Shown: positions 6,320 through 14,898, numbered from the stretch's first letter. The stretch: 23,690 nucleotides of DNA from DATKFM01 sp046154965 (GCA_046154965.1 JBJXDY010000057.1:1-23690), one strand, 5' to 3'. Notes: generated by a model from the sequence alone, not told the origin. Program-made: numbers and translations.

Positions 6320-8052
6320 CCCACGCGGCCGGGGAAACGGCCGACGCAGGCACCCGCCGGCCCTCCGAACCAATGGCGCCCGTGCTGCGGGCGCGCATGC
6401 GCCTGCCGCGGGACCTGCAGATGCAACGCCTGTGGTACAGCCTGCGCCAACCGATGTTCCGCAGCGCCTTCTACCGCTGGCTGCTGCCGGGACGGGTGGC
6501 GGGCGCGCCCGGTCCCGCCATCAGCAGCGACATCTGGCCCGGCAATGCCGAACGGGGCAGCGCCATCATCCAGGGCATCTTCGCGCTGGGCGGCCAGACC
6601 ATCCGCGACCCGGCCCCGATCTGGGACCCGGTGGGCGCTACCGATCCCTGGCGCGAGGCGGTACATGGCTTCGACTGGCTGCGGGACCTGCGGGCCGTCA
6701 GCGGCGAGAGCGCCCGCCGCGCCGCCCGCGAGCTGGTGGGCCGCTGGATCGCCGACAACGGCCGCTGGAACCCCCTGGCCTGGCGGCCGGACATCGCGGG
6801 CCGGCGCCTCGCCGCCTGGATCCTGCATTACGATTTCCTCGGCGCCGCCGGCGACGCGATGTTCCGCGGCCGGCTGCTGGTGAGCATCGCGCAGCAGGCC
6901 AGCCACCTATGCCGGGTGTTGCCGGCGGGCCTCAGCGGCAGCGACCTGCTGTTCGCCATCGGCGGGCTGATCCATGCCGGACTGGTGATGCCCCGCGGCA
7001 GCGCCTGGATGCGGCGTGGCGTGATCTTGTTATCTCACGAACTGGAGCGGCAGATTCTCAGCGACGGCTGCCATTGCGAGCGCAGCCCGTCGGTGCATTT
7101 CGAGGTGCTGCAACTGCTGGTGGGCTTAAGGGTCGCCTTCGGCACCGCCGACCATGCGGTGCCCGAGCCGATATCGGATGCCATCGCCCGCATGGCGCCG
7201 TTGCTGCGCTTCTTCGAGCATGGCGATGGCGGGCTGGCGCTGTTCAACGACAGCAATGAGGAAGCCGACTGGCTGATCGACATGACCCTGGCCCGCGCCA
7301 TCCCCGCGCAAACGGGGACCAAGGGCCTGCCGCCCAAGGAGGCGCCGGTTGGCGGCTTCCAGCGCCTGGCCGCCGGCCGGACGGTGATCCTGGTGGATGC
7401 CGGCCCGCCGCCGCTGCCGGGCTTCGACCGCCACGCCCATGCGGGCACCCTGTCCTTTGAGATGAGCGTCGGCAAGGACCGGCTGATCGTCAATTGCGGC
7501 GCCCATGAAGGCCGCGGCGAATGGTGGACCGCCCAGCGCGCAACCGCCGCCCATTCGGCGCTGGTGGTCAACGACACCAACGCCTGTGTCTTTGCCGCCG
7601 ATACCGGCCTGGTGCGCGGACCGACCCATGTGGCCTGCCACCGCGACGAATCCGACGGCGCCACCTGGCTGGAGATGAACCATGACGGCTATGCCGCGCC
7701 CTATGGCGTGATCCATCACCGCCGCCTCTACCTCACCGGCAGCGGCGAGGATCTGCGCGGCGAGGACCGTCTGGCCGGCGACACGCCGCAACCCTTCGTG
7801 CTGCGCTTCCATCTGCATCCCGATGTGAACGTGTCCGTGGCGCAGAACGCCCAGGCGGCGATCCTGAAATTGCCCGGCGGCGGCTGGTGGCGCATGCGCG
7901 CCAAGGGCGGCGCCATTTCCCTTGCCGACAGCATCTACATGGGCAAGCGCGGCGAAGCCCGCCGCTCGCAACAGATCGTCGTCACCGCCGATCTTCAGGC
8001 CAAGGACAGCACGGTGCGCTGGGCGATCACCAAAGAGGCTGTGGGAAATTAG
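6316..8052 (+). CDS. Heparinase II/III-like protein
   Basis: A 578-residue protein of the heparinase II/III-like family (polysaccharide-lyase-type fold). The N-terminal two thirds are alpha-helical in character (LRDLRAVSGESARRAARELVGRWI and following). The C-terminal part carries the family beta domain with GFDRHAHAGTLSFEMSVG at about 373-390 and CGAHEGRGEWWTAQRATAAHSALVVND just after. No signal peptide is evident, so a cytosolic location is likely and a role in degrading external glycosaminoglycans is doubtful. Members of this subgroup sit between rpe/rsmB and purH in many alphaproteobacteria (recollection), where the substrate is unknown. The start is GTG at 6316, overlapping the rpe stop; an ATG at 6373 is an alternative that would shorten the protein by 19 residues. 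Confidence 0.88.
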   Translation: MTHAAGETADAGTRRPSEPMAPVLRARMRLPRDLQMQRLWYSLRQPMFRSAFYRWLLPGRVAGAPGPAISSDIWPGNAERGSAIIQGIFALGGQTIRDPAPIWDPVGATDPWREAVHGFDWLRDLRAVSGESARRAARELVGRWIADNGRWNPLAWRPDIAGRRLAAWILHYDFLGAAGDAMFRGRLLVSIAQQASHLCRVLPAGLSGSDLLFAIGGLIHAGLVMPRGSAWMRRGVILLSHELERQILSDGCHCERSPSVHFEVLQLLVGLRVAFGTADHAVPEPISDAIARMAPLLRFFEHGDGGLALFNDSNEEADWLIDMTLARAIPAQTGTKGLPPKEAPVGGFQRLAAGRTVILVDAGPPPLPGFDRHAHAGTLSFEMSVGKDRLIVNCGAHEGRGEWWTAQRATAAHSALVVNDTNACVFAADTGLVRGPTHVACHRDESDGATWLEMNHDGYAAPYGVIHHRRLYLTGSGEDLRGEDRLAGDTPQPFVLRFHLHPDVNVSVAQNAQAAILKLPGGGWWRMRAKGGAISLADSIYMGKRGEARRSQQIVVTADLQAKDSTVRWAITKEAVGN

Positions 8053-8057
8053 GGTTC

Positions 8058-8316
8058 GCCACAAAGTCACAAAGAACAAGAAGCAAGCGGAGTTTTGAAA
8101 ACGCAGATGCACACGGATAAGCTTCGTGCGATTCAGCGGACGCCGCGCTCCGTAACCAGAGGCTGATTTTTGTACGCCTGCGGCGCGCAACAAATCATCC
8201 CATGCAAGAAATCAAGTCTGACCGTTTCACGTCGAGTTCGACGCATCTGTGTTTATCTGTGCGCATCTGTGGTTCAGCTGCTCTTATGGCTTCGTGTCCT
8301 TTGTGACTTTGTGGTG
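8058..8316. repeat. 259-bp element with 16-bp perfect terminal inverted repeats
   Basis: CCACAAAGTCACAAAG (8059-8074) and CTTTGTGACTTTGTGG (8299-8314) are perfect reverse complements. Inside them a second pair faces inward: CGCAGATGCACACGGATAAG at 8102-8121, and on the right three ATCTGTG words at 8245, 8255 and 8265, again 10 bases apart. A small palindrome CGTCGA-GT-TCGACG lies at 8230-8243. The centre (8122-8229) shows no gene. It fills the gap between the convergent heparinase-like and nucleotide-sugar dehydrogenase genes. The inner words match the repeat at 5341-5543. No transposase is present; it could be a non-autonomous repeat. Confidence 0.75.
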
Positions 8317-8327
8317 AAAGACTCTTC

Positions 8328-9677
8328 TTAAGGTTGCCAGCGGCGCAGGCCCGGCGGCAATTCCAGCTTTCGCCACACGCCTTTCAAATCTGCAACCAGC
8401 CCGCCCGCTTTCACCAGGACGCTGAGCCGCGCGCCGTCGAAGCCGCGATAGGCGTCGTGGGGCACGGCGCAGATCAGGCAATCATAGGGCTGCGAAGCAT
8501 TCAACTCCGGCAATAGCGTCAGTCCGAAATGTGCCTTCGCCTCCGCCGCGTCGGCCTGGGCATCATGCACATCCACCCGATGGCCGCGGCTGATCAACCC
8601 GCGCACGAGATCGATCACCTTGGTATTGCGCAGGTCCGGCACGTTCTCCTTGAAGGTCAGGCCCAGCACCAGGGTGCGCGGCGTGCGGGCGCCGTTCTTT
8701 GCCGCCTCCTGGTCGATGCGTCCGGCGAAGTAATCGCCCATGGCGTCGTTGATGCGCCGGCCCGACAGGATGATCTCCGGATCATGGCCGGCGGCGACGG
8801 CGCAGGCCGCCAGATAATAGGGATCGACGCCGATGCAATGGCCGCCCACCAGGCCCGGCCTGAAATCCAGGAAGTTCCATTTCGTGCGCGAGGCATCGAG
8901 CACGTCGTAGATCGACAGGCCCAGCCGCTCGAAGATCATGGTCACTTCATTGATGAAGGCGATGTTGATGTCGCGCTGGGCGTTCTCGATCACCTTCGCC
9001 GCCTCGGCGGTGCGGATATCCTTGGCGACGAACACACCGGCCTTGGCGACGCGTGCGTAGAGATCGCGCAGCCGTTCCGCCGTTTCCGCCGTCTGCCCGG
9101 CCACCACCTTGACGATGCTGTCCAGGCGATGGGCGCGGTCGCCGGGATTGATCCGCTCGGGCGAATAGCCGAGAAAGAAATTCTCGCCGGCACGGCGGCC
9201 GGATTCCCGTTCGAGCAGCGGCCGGCAGATATCCTCGGTGACGCCGGGATAGACCGTGCTTTCGAACACCACGATCGGCGCCGGATTGTGGGGCGCGCTC
9301 GCCTTCAGCGCCTGACCAACCGTGCGGCAGGCGGCATCCAGCGGCCCGAGATCGGGCCGGTTCGCCGCATCCACAGGCGTTGGCACGGTGACGATGTGAA
9401 CATCGCGATCGACGAGATCGGCGGGACGGTCGCTCAGCCGCAGATTCTGGCGGCGGAAATCCTGGGGCGGCACCTCGCCGGTGCGGTCGCGCCCGGCTTT
9501 CAGCTCGGCGACTCGCTCCCGGCTGATATCGAATCCCGTGACATCCAGGCCCGCGCCGGCAAAGGCAGCGGCCAGGGGCAGGCCCACATAGCCGAGGCCG
9601 ATGACGCTGAGACGGGGTTCTGCCGGGCTCGATGTTACCGCCACTGTGGCTCCTGTGGTCTGCGAAAGCGGGGCCAT
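8328..9677 (-). CDS. Nucleotide-sugar dehydrogenase, UDP-GlcNAc 6-dehydrogenase type (TviB/WbpA-like)
   Basis: A 449-residue cytosolic enzyme that oxidises a UDP-sugar at C6 with two NAD+ to the uronic acid, a step in surface polysaccharide synthesis. The N-terminal Rossmann motif is VIGLGYVGLPLA with Gly27, Gly29 and Gly32. VTVPTPVD at about 96-103 and ESTVYPGVTED are standard. The catalytic loop is GGHCIGVDPYYL with Cys281; this form is typical of the UDP-GlcNAc/UDP-GalNAc dehydrogenase branch, whereas UDP-glucose dehydrogenases have GGSCFPKD. The C-terminal domain holds GLTFKENVPDLRNTKV. The exact sugar is inferred. It is leftward between two rightward genes that are usually adjacent, beside a repeat element, and no partner epimerase or glycosyltransferase is in the window. 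The ATG at 9677 lacks a clear ribosome site; a shorter start near residue 14 is possible. Confidence 0.92.
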   Translation of the reverse strand: MAPLSQTTGATVAVTSSPAEPRLSVIGLGYVGLPLAAAFAGAGLDVTGFDISRERVAELKAGRDRTGEVPPQDFRRQNLRLSDRPADLVDRDVHIVTVPTPVDAANRPDLGPLDAACRTVGQALKASAPHNPAPIVVFESTVYPGVTEDICRPLLERESGRRAGENFFLGYSPERINPGDRAHRLDSIVKVVAGQTAETAERLRDLYARVAKAGVFVAKDIRTAEAAKVIENAQRDINIAFINEVTMIFERLGLSIYDVLDASRTKWNFLDFRPGLVGGHCIGVDPYYLAACAVAAGHDPEIILSGRRINDAMGDYFAGRIDQEAAKNGARTPRTLVLGLTFKENVPDLRNTKVIDLVRGLISRGHRVDVHDAQADAAEAKAHFGLTLLPELNASQPYDCLICAVPHDAYRGFDGARLSVLVKAGGLVADLKGVWRKLELPPGLRRWQP

Positions 9678-9791
9678 TCACCGGGCTTTCCCGGCGCTTG
9701 TCAACTTGCGGCGGGTGCCTTGTCCGGGCGCCGTTGCGGCTGCCGCCCTCAGCGGCTATGGAGACGCTCGACGCCGCCCCCGGGAGACCGC

Positions 9792-11381
9792 ATGACCGAA
9801 TCGCCCATCGCCCGCGCCCTGATCTCCGTCTCCGACAAGACCGGCGTGGTGGAGCTGGCCCGCTTCCTGCAGCAGAGCGGCGTCGAGATCCTCTCCACCG
9901 GCGGCACCGCCAAGACCCTGCGCGACGCCGGCATCAAGCTGCGCGACGTGGCCGAGGTCACCGGTTTTCCGGAGATCATGGATGGCCGCGTAAAGACTCT
10001 GCATCCCCTGATCCATGGCGGCATCCTGGCGCGCAGGGATATGGCCGATCACCAGGCCGCCATGAAAGCCCATGGCATCGGCGCGATCGATCTCGTGGTG
10101 TCCAATCTCTATCCATTTGCCGCGACGGTGGCGAAAGGCGCCTCGCGCGACGTCTGCATCGAGAATATCGATATCGGCGGCCCGGCGCTGATCCGCGCCT
10201 CGGCCAAGAACCACGAATTCGTCGCCATCGTCACCGATCCCGTCGATTACGCCGCGGTCATCAACGATATGACCGCGAACCAAGGCGCCACCACATTGGC
10301 CCTGCGCCGCCGCCTCGCCGCCGCCGCCTATGCTCACACGGCCGCCTATGATTCCATGATCTCGCAATGGATGGCCGCGCAGGAGAACGAGACATTCCCC
10401 AAGTCCATCGTCTTCGCGGGCGAGCGCAAGCAGCTGCTGCGCTATGGCGAGAATCCCCATCAGGCAGCGGCGTTCTATGTGTCGAAGGAACCGGGCCGGG
10501 CGCCGCGTCCCGGCATCGCCACGGCGACCCAGCTTCAGGGCAAGGAGCTGAGCTACAACAACCTCAACGACACCGACGCGGCTTTTGAACTGGCGGCGGA
10601 ATTCGACGCGCCCGCCTGCGCCATCATCAAGCACGCCAATCCTTGCGGCGCGGCGGTGGCCGGCGATCTCGCCACGGCCTTCAGGCGCGCGCTGGCCTGC
10701 GATCCCGTCAGCGCCTTCGGCGGCATCATCGCGGTCAACCGGCCGCTGGATCTCGCCACTGTCGAGGCAATCGGCAGGCTGTTCGTCGAGGCGATCATCG
10801 CCCCGGCTATCAACGCCGATGCCCGCGCCGCCCTGGCGCATAAGCAGAACCTGCGGGTGCTGGATGCCGGCGCCATGCCCGATCCCATTGCGCCGGGCAA
10901 CGTCCTGCGCGCCGTCGCCGGCGGCTGGCTGTTGCAGACCCGGGACAGCGGCCGGATCGCCGCCGCCGATCTGAAGCTGGTCACGAAGCGCGCGCCGACC
11001 GATGCAGAGCGCAACGATCTGCTGTTCGCCTTCCGCGTCGCCAAGCATGTGAAGTCAAACGCCATCGTCTATGCCAAGGGCGGCGCCACCGTCGGCATCG
11101 GCGCCGGCCAGATGAGCCGCGTGGATTCCGCGCGCATCGCCGCCTGGAAAGCCCGCGAGGCCGCCGAAGCGGCGGGCGAAAAGGAGCCGCGCACCAAGGG
11201 CTGCGTCGTCGCCTCCGACGCCTTCTTCCCCTTCGCTGACGGATTGCTGGCCGCCGTGGAAGCCGGCGCCACCGCCGTGATCCAGCCCGGCGGCAGCATG
11301 CGCGACGCCGAGATCATCGCCGCGGCCGACCAGGCCGGCATCGCCATGGTGTTCACGGGGATCCGGCATTTCCGGCATTAG
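9792..11381 (+). CDS. purH: Bifunctional AICAR transformylase / IMP cyclohydrolase PurH
   Basis: A 529-residue cytosolic enzyme for the last two steps of IMP synthesis: formylation of AICAR by 10-formyltetrahydrofolate and ring closure. The N-terminal MGS-like cyclohydrolase domain (1-200) shows ALISVSDKTGVVELARFL, STGGTAKTLRDAGI and DGRVKTLHPLIHGGILARRD. The transformylase domain begins near 205 (LRYGENPHQAAAFY) and has the catalytic Lys280-His281 in IIKHANPCGAA, then CDPVSAFGGIIAVNRP. It ends with IQPGGSMRDAEII and VFTGIRHFRH. Length is normal. The frame is open far upstream to 8529, but that stretch is antisense to the nucleotide-sugar dehydrogenase gene. The ATG at 9792 gives the standard N-terminus and has GGGAG about 6 bases before it. 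Confidence 0.97.
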   Translation: MTESPIARALISVSDKTGVVELARFLQQSGVEILSTGGTAKTLRDAGIKLRDVAEVTGFPEIMDGRVKTLHPLIHGGILARRDMADHQAAMKAHGIGAIDLVVSNLYPFAATVAKGASRDVCIENIDIGGPALIRASAKNHEFVAIVTDPVDYAAVINDMTANQGATTLALRRRLAAAAYAHTAAYDSMISQWMAAQENETFPKSIVFAGERKQLLRYGENPHQAAAFYVSKEPGRAPRPGIATATQLQGKELSYNNLNDTDAAFELAAEFDAPACAIIKHANPCGAAVAGDLATAFRRALACDPVSAFGGIIAVNRPLDLATVEAIGRLFVEAIIAPAINADARAALAHKQNLRVLDAGAMPDPIAPGNVLRAVAGGWLLQTRDSGRIAAADLKLVTKRAPTDAERNDLLFAFRVAKHVKSNAIVYAKGGATVGIGAGQMSRVDSARIAAWKAREAAEAAGEKEPRTKGCVVASDAFFPFADGLLAAVEAGATAVIQPGGSMRDAEIIAAADQAGIAMVFTGIRHFRH

Positions 11382-11408
11382 AATTCAAAGATCAAGTTAA
11401 GACGCAGG

Positions 11409-11422
11409 TTCGCGCCTTCGCG
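11409..11422. repeat. Short GC-rich repeat word after purH
   Basis: TTCGCGCCTTCGCG lies 27 bases after the purH stop. It matches 13 of 14 bases of TTCGCGCCTCCGCG at 15705-15718, just past the stop of the glutamate dehydrogenase gene. Similar words occur as dispersed repeats in GC-rich genomes (recollection), but 14 bases in DNA this GC-rich is weak evidence. Confidence 0.25.
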
Positions 11423-11504
11423 GCCGCGCGTGCGTGCAAGGTTGCGGAAACGCCGTGATTTCAGAACGGCTCTATAGGAAATGCTGGCAGGCGAATCAGA
11501 ATGC

Positions 11505-11822
11505 CTAAGCCGCGTCGTCCCAGGCGATGTTCACCGCGCGGGCGACGGGGAGCCAATGACCGAAATGCAGCCAGCCGCGGCGCTTCTGCGCGTCGCCGTC
11601 GAGCACGACGATGCGGTACTCCCGGCGGTTCTCGCTGCGGTACCAGGCGATGTAGCCGGCGTGAAACTTGGCGTCCTGGAAGCTGATCAGCACGAAGCCG
11701 CTGCGCCGCGCCCAGCGCTCGATGCGCCAGCCGCAATAGCAACGGGCGCTGATCCACAAGAGCATGGCCACAGCCGCGAAGCTGGTAACCAGCAGAATAC
11801 TGTTATTGCCAGCGCCCATCAT
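11505..11822 (-). CDS. Small membrane-anchored protein of unknown function, copy 1
   Basis: A 105-residue protein that I do not assign to a named family. One N-terminal hydrophobic segment at about 8-26 (ILLVTSFAAVAMLLWISA) suggests a single membrane anchor. It is followed by WRIERWARRSGFVLISFQDA and a soluble tail with ENRREYRIVVLDGDAQ and GWLHFG, ending near WDD. The protein encoded just upstream (11934-12275) shares this layout and about half its residues over the last 75 positions by eye (WRI-x-RWAR, GF-x-L-x-SFQ-x-AKF, ENR-x-E, IVV-x-D, GWL-x-FG, WDD), so the pair is a tandem duplication. Two adjacent ATGs (11822 and 11819) follow GAGGGG, the second with the better spacing. It has no catalytic motif. 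Confidence 0.75.
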   Translation of the reverse strand: MMGAGNNSILLVTSFAAVAMLLWISARCYCGWRIERWARRSGFVLISFQDAKFHAGYIAWYRSENRREYRIVVLDGDAQKRRGWLHFGHWLPVARAVNIAWDDAA

Positions 11823-11933
11823 CCCCTCGCCGAGCGGCGCAGACTATGCCGCGGGGGCCGTTAAAATTGCTTGAACTTCGCCATGCGATGGGCGCCGCAG
11901 ACACGATCCCGCATTAGCAACGCTTTACACGGG

Positions 11934-12275
11934 CTAATGGTTGCGGCCGCCATCGTCCCAGAGAATCTCGACGGCGAAGCCGAAGGGATTCCAGTTGCTG
12001 CCGAAGCAAAGCCAGCCGGACCGCTCGTTACCCTGCGCATCCCGCACCACAATATGGAATTCGTCGCGGTTCTCGGTGCGGCCAAAGGCCGAGGGCCCTT
12101 CATAAAACTTTGCGCCTTGGAAGCTGACGAGCTGGAAGCCCCGGGCGCGCGCCCAGCGGCCGATCCGCCAGCGCCAATAGACCTGGCCCAGAGATATCCC
12201 CAGGAGGACCAGGACGGCGACGCCGGCAATGATGAGGAGCTGCTTGTTGTCCATGGCCCGCTTTCTGCGGACCAT
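11934..12275 (-). CDS. Small membrane-anchored protein of unknown function, copy 2
   Basis: A protein of 113 residues from the ATG at 12275, or 106 from the ATG at 12254 (MDNKQLLIIAGVAVLVLLGI). The second start puts the membrane segment at the very N-terminus as in copy 1 and may be the true one. After the anchor come WRWRIGRWARARGFQLVSFQ, then AKFYEGPSAFGRTENRDEFH, IVVRDAQGNERSGWLCFG and WDDGG. The tail probably forms a small beta-rich domain on one side of the membrane; orientation is not clear. It is a paralogue of the next gene (11505-11822). It starts 37-58 bases after the MFS transporter stop and may be co-transcribed. The stop TAG sits in a short inverted repeat, CATTAGC (11912-11918) and GCTAATG (11933-11939). 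Confidence 0.78.
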   Translation of the reverse strand: MVRRKRAMDNKQLLIIAGVAVLVLLGISLGQVYWRWRIGRWARARGFQLVSFQGAKFYEGPSAFGRTENRDEFHIVVRDAQGNERSGWLCFGSNWNPFGFAVEILWDDGGRNH

Positions 12276-12312
12276 CTCAGCATGGGGCGGTTAATGGAGT
12301 GTAAATCAATTG

Positions 12313-13638
12313 TTATCTGCCAGGCTCCCGGCGCGGTTTCACGGTCAGCAGGATTGCGGCACCGGCGATGAGGAAGGGCAGGATCATCGCCATGCCGATC
12401 CGCTGGCTGTCGGCAAGATAAGTGACCCAGCCCACCAGCGGCGCGCCCAGGAACGCCGTCATCCGGCCCGACAGGGAAAACAGGCCGAAGAACTCGCCCC
12501 GCATGTCCGGTGGCGCCAGCCGCGCCATCAGCGATCGGCTGGCCGCCTGCACCGGGCCGAGGAAGATGCCGATCAGGATGCCAAGCCCGTAGAACCAGGT
12601 CTTGTCGCGCACCACCAGGATGCCGGCACCCAGCAGGATCATCGCCAGAAGCGAAATCAGGATCGTCGGCTTGGCGCCGAGAAAGTCGTCGACCCAGGCA
12701 AAGGCGACGGCGCCGAGCCCGGCGCTGACGTTGAGGAGGATGCCGAAGTAGAGCACTTCCCTCACATCCATGCCGAACTGGCCGGCGGCGTAGATGCCGC
12801 CAAAGCTGAACAGGGTGTTTAACCCGTTCAGATAGATCATGTTGGCAAGCAGGAAGCGGGCGACATTGCGGTAGTCGCGGATGCGCAGCACCGTGTGCCA
12901 CAGGGTCTGCAGCCCTTCCCGCGCCGCGGTCAGCAGCGGCGGACCCTGCCGCCGCACATCCGGTACGAAAACGAACAGCGGCCAGATAAAGAGCAGCATC
13001 CAGCCGGCGGCGAAGGGTGCCGCGGCGCGCACATCCTCCGCAGCACTCCGGTCGAGGCCGAAGGGCGGCGGGTCCGCCGCCACGAAGATAACCAGGGTCA
13101 GGATCAGGCAGCAAAGACCGCCGGCATAGCCGAGGCCCCAGGCCCAGCCGGACAGCCGGCCCAGCCGGTCCTCGCTCACCAGTTCCGGCAGCAGCGAATT
13201 GTAAAAGGTGATGCCCAGCTCGAAGCCGATATTGCCCAGCACCACCAGGACCAGCGCCGCCGTCGCATAGCCGGGATCGGGCCGCACAAACCACAGGCCG
13301 GCGGTGGCGAGGATGCAGAGCTGGCTGAAGCCGAAGATCCAGGGCTTGCGCCGCCCGCTGCGATCGGCGATGGCGCCAAGGCACGGGCTCAAGACGGCGA
13401 TGATCAGTGCCGACAGGGTCTGCCCGTTGGCCCACATCGCCGTGCCGGACTCCCGGTCCGCCGCCACCGCCTCGGTGAAATAGGCGGCGAAGACGAAGGT
13501 GATCACGACCGTGGGAAAGGCCGAGTTCGCCCAGTCGTAGAGACTCCACGCGATCAGGGCGCGCCGCGTCACCGGCGCTGCGGCGCCGCCATCGGGTACG
13601 CGAGTCGGCGGTGCCGCGGCCATGGTCATTTCCCGCAT
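12313..13638 (-). CDS. MFS transporter, UMF1/Atg22-like
   Basis: A 441-residue inner-membrane protein with 11-12 hydrophobic segments. SLYDWANSAFPTVVITFVFA at residues 32-51 is the mark of the UMF1/Atg22-like branch of the major facilitator superfamily. The cytoplasmic loop between helices 2 and 3 reads GAIADRSGRRKPWI, the usual MFS loop. AASRSLMARLAPPDMRGEFFGLFSL near 360-385 is also conserved in this branch. The yeast Atg22 exports amino acids from the vacuole; substrates of bacterial members are unknown. Three in-frame ATGs compete (13638, 13629, 13623); the last has GGGA about 7 bases upstream and may be used. The two small membrane-protein genes follow in the same direction. Confidence 0.88.
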   Translation of the reverse strand: MREMTMAAAPPTRVPDGGAAAPVTRRALIAWSLYDWANSAFPTVVITFVFAAYFTEAVAADRESGTAMWANGQTLSALIIAVLSPCLGAIADRSGRRKPWIFGFSQLCILATAGLWFVRPDPGYATAALVLVVLGNIGFELGITFYNSLLPELVSEDRLGRLSGWAWGLGYAGGLCCLILTLVIFVAADPPPFGLDRSAAEDVRAAAPFAAGWMLLFIWPLFVFVPDVRRQGPPLLTAAREGLQTLWHTVLRIRDYRNVARFLLANMIYLNGLNTLFSFGGIYAAGQFGMDVREVLYFGILLNVSAGLGAVAFAWVDDFLGAKPTILISLLAMILLGAGILVVRDKTWFYGLGILIGIFLGPVQAASRSLMARLAPPDMRGEFFGLFSLSGRMTAFLGAPLVGWVTYLADSQRIGMAMILPFLIAGAAILLTVKPRREPGR

Positions 13639-13704
13639 TGCGTCGTCGGGGGCGCCACCCTAGCATTTCCGGCAGCGGCCTCAGCAACACAATCGGAACG
13701 CATC

Positions 13705-14898
13705 ATGACCACACCGGAATCGGGTTCCCTCTCGCCGGCGCCACCGCTCACCCTGCATGACGTGATGAACGCGCCGCCCGAGCGCCAGCCGGAGCTCAAC
13801 CGCACCGTCGATCGATACCGCCCAGTGCGCGTCTTCCGCCGCAGCGATTATGCCCATCCCCTCCCGCCGGCGGAGAGCCCGCTCGACATCCGCTATCGTT
13901 GCGATGGCGGCGAGTTCGGCATCGATGAGTTCATCGTCAGGAATCGCGTCAGCGGCCTGCTGATCGTCAAGGACGGCCGCATTCATCTGGAACGTTATGC
14001 CCTGGGCAACGGGCCGGAATCGAGGCTGAATTCCTTCTCTGTCGGCAAATCCTTCATGTCGACGCTGCTGGGGGCGGCGATCCATCAGGGTCATATCCGC
14101 AGCATCGAGGAGCCGGTGGCCAAGTATCTGCCGCAGGTGAAGGGGTCGGGCTACGACCTCTGCAGCATCCGCAATCTCCTGGAGATGTCCTCGGGCGTGA
14201 AGTGGGAGGAGGGCTATCGCGACGGAACCTCGAGTTTTGCCCGAATGTTTGACGCCGCCATCAACAGGCGCAAGGGCGGCATCATGGAAGTGATGACCTC
14301 GCTGCCGTCGGAGGCGCCGCCGGGCCAGCGCTTCCTCTACAATTCAGGCGAATCCCATGTGCTGGGCGAACTGATCGCAGCGGCGACGGGAAAACACATC
14401 GCCGACTATCTGGCCGAACGCATCTGGTCGCGTTTCGGCATGGAGTTCGACGGCTATTGGGCGCTGGAAAGCGAGGACGGCCAGGAAACCACCGGCGGCG
14501 GCGTCAATGCGGCGTTGCGGGACTATGGGCGTTTCGGCTTATTCATTCTCGCCGACGGCATCGCCGCCGGCGAGCGCAACCTGCCCCGGGGATGGATCGC
14601 CGAAGCCTCGCACCCGCGCACCGACTCGCCCCAGGTCGCCTATGGCCTGCCGACGCCGGGCAATCCCCTGGGCTATGGCTATCAATGGTGGTCGTTCCCG
14701 AAGATTGCCGGCGCGCCGCACACGCTGCATCACGAGGGCGCCTTCACCGGCCAGGGCATCTTCGGCCGCTTCCTTTACATCAATCCGCGGGAGCGGATGG
14801 TGGCGGCTGTCTGGAGCGAATGGCCCGACCCCTGGATCGAAGCCCGCGAATGCGAAACCTACGACTTCCTCAGCGCTGCCATCGCGGCGTTGCGCTAG
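13705..14898 (+). CDS. Serine hydrolase, beta-lactamase/NylB-like fold
   Basis: A 397-residue member of the class C beta-lactamase/DD-peptidase superfamily. The catalytic motif S-x-x-K is SVGK with Ser112 and Lys115; the tyrosine motif is YNSG with Tyr212; the third motif is HEGAFTGQG with His343. The surrounding pattern (NSFSVGKSF, then FLYNSGESHVLGELI, then GYGYQWW) is that of 6-aminohexanoate-dimer hydrolase-like and esterase-like enzymes rather than true beta-lactamases, so an amide or ester hydrolase is likely; the substrate is unknown. No signal peptide is seen, which argues for the cytoplasm. The ATG at 13705 gives the usual leader; the longer open frame upstream lies antisense to the MFS gene. 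The ybjQ-like gene follows after 21 bases. Confidence 0.88.
   Translation: MTTPESGSLSPAPPLTLHDVMNAPPERQPELNRTVDRYRPVRVFRRSDYAHPLPPAESPLDIRYRCDGGEFGIDEFIVRNRVSGLLIVKDGRIHLERYALGNGPESRLNSFSVGKSFMSTLLGAAIHQGHIRSIEEPVAKYLPQVKGSGYDLCSIRNLLEMSSGVKWEEGYRDGTSSFARMFDAAINRRKGGIMEVMTSLPSEAPPGQRFLYNSGESHVLGELIAAATGKHIADYLAERIWSRFGMEFDGYWALESEDGQETTGGGVNAALRDYGRFGLFILADGIAAGERNLPRGWIAEASHPRTDSPQVAYGLPTPGNPLGYGYQWWSFPKIAGAPHTLHHEGAFTGQGIFGRFLYINPRERMVAAVWSEWPDPWIEARECETYDFLSAAIAALR

Noticed and set aside
8529..9791. Long in-frame upstream extension of purH
   Set aside because: The extension lies antisense to the nucleotide-sugar dehydrogenase gene and has no PurH similarity; the standard N-terminus starts at 9792.
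9678..9791. Possible sigma70 promoter or purine-responsive element before purH
   Set aside because: TTGTCA at 9698-9703 has no convincing -10 partner at normal spacing, and no riboswitch-like structure could be recognised.
11912..11939. Inverted repeat CATTAGC/GCTAATG around the stop of the second small membrane protein gene
   Set aside because: The 7-bp stem with a 14-base loop and no T-run is too weak to call a terminator.
11861..13690. A 609-codon minus-strand frame overlapping the MFS gene in another frame
   Set aside because: The MFS frame has membrane segments and the YDWANSAF motif; the longer frame is low complexity and also spans a second supported gene (11934-12275).
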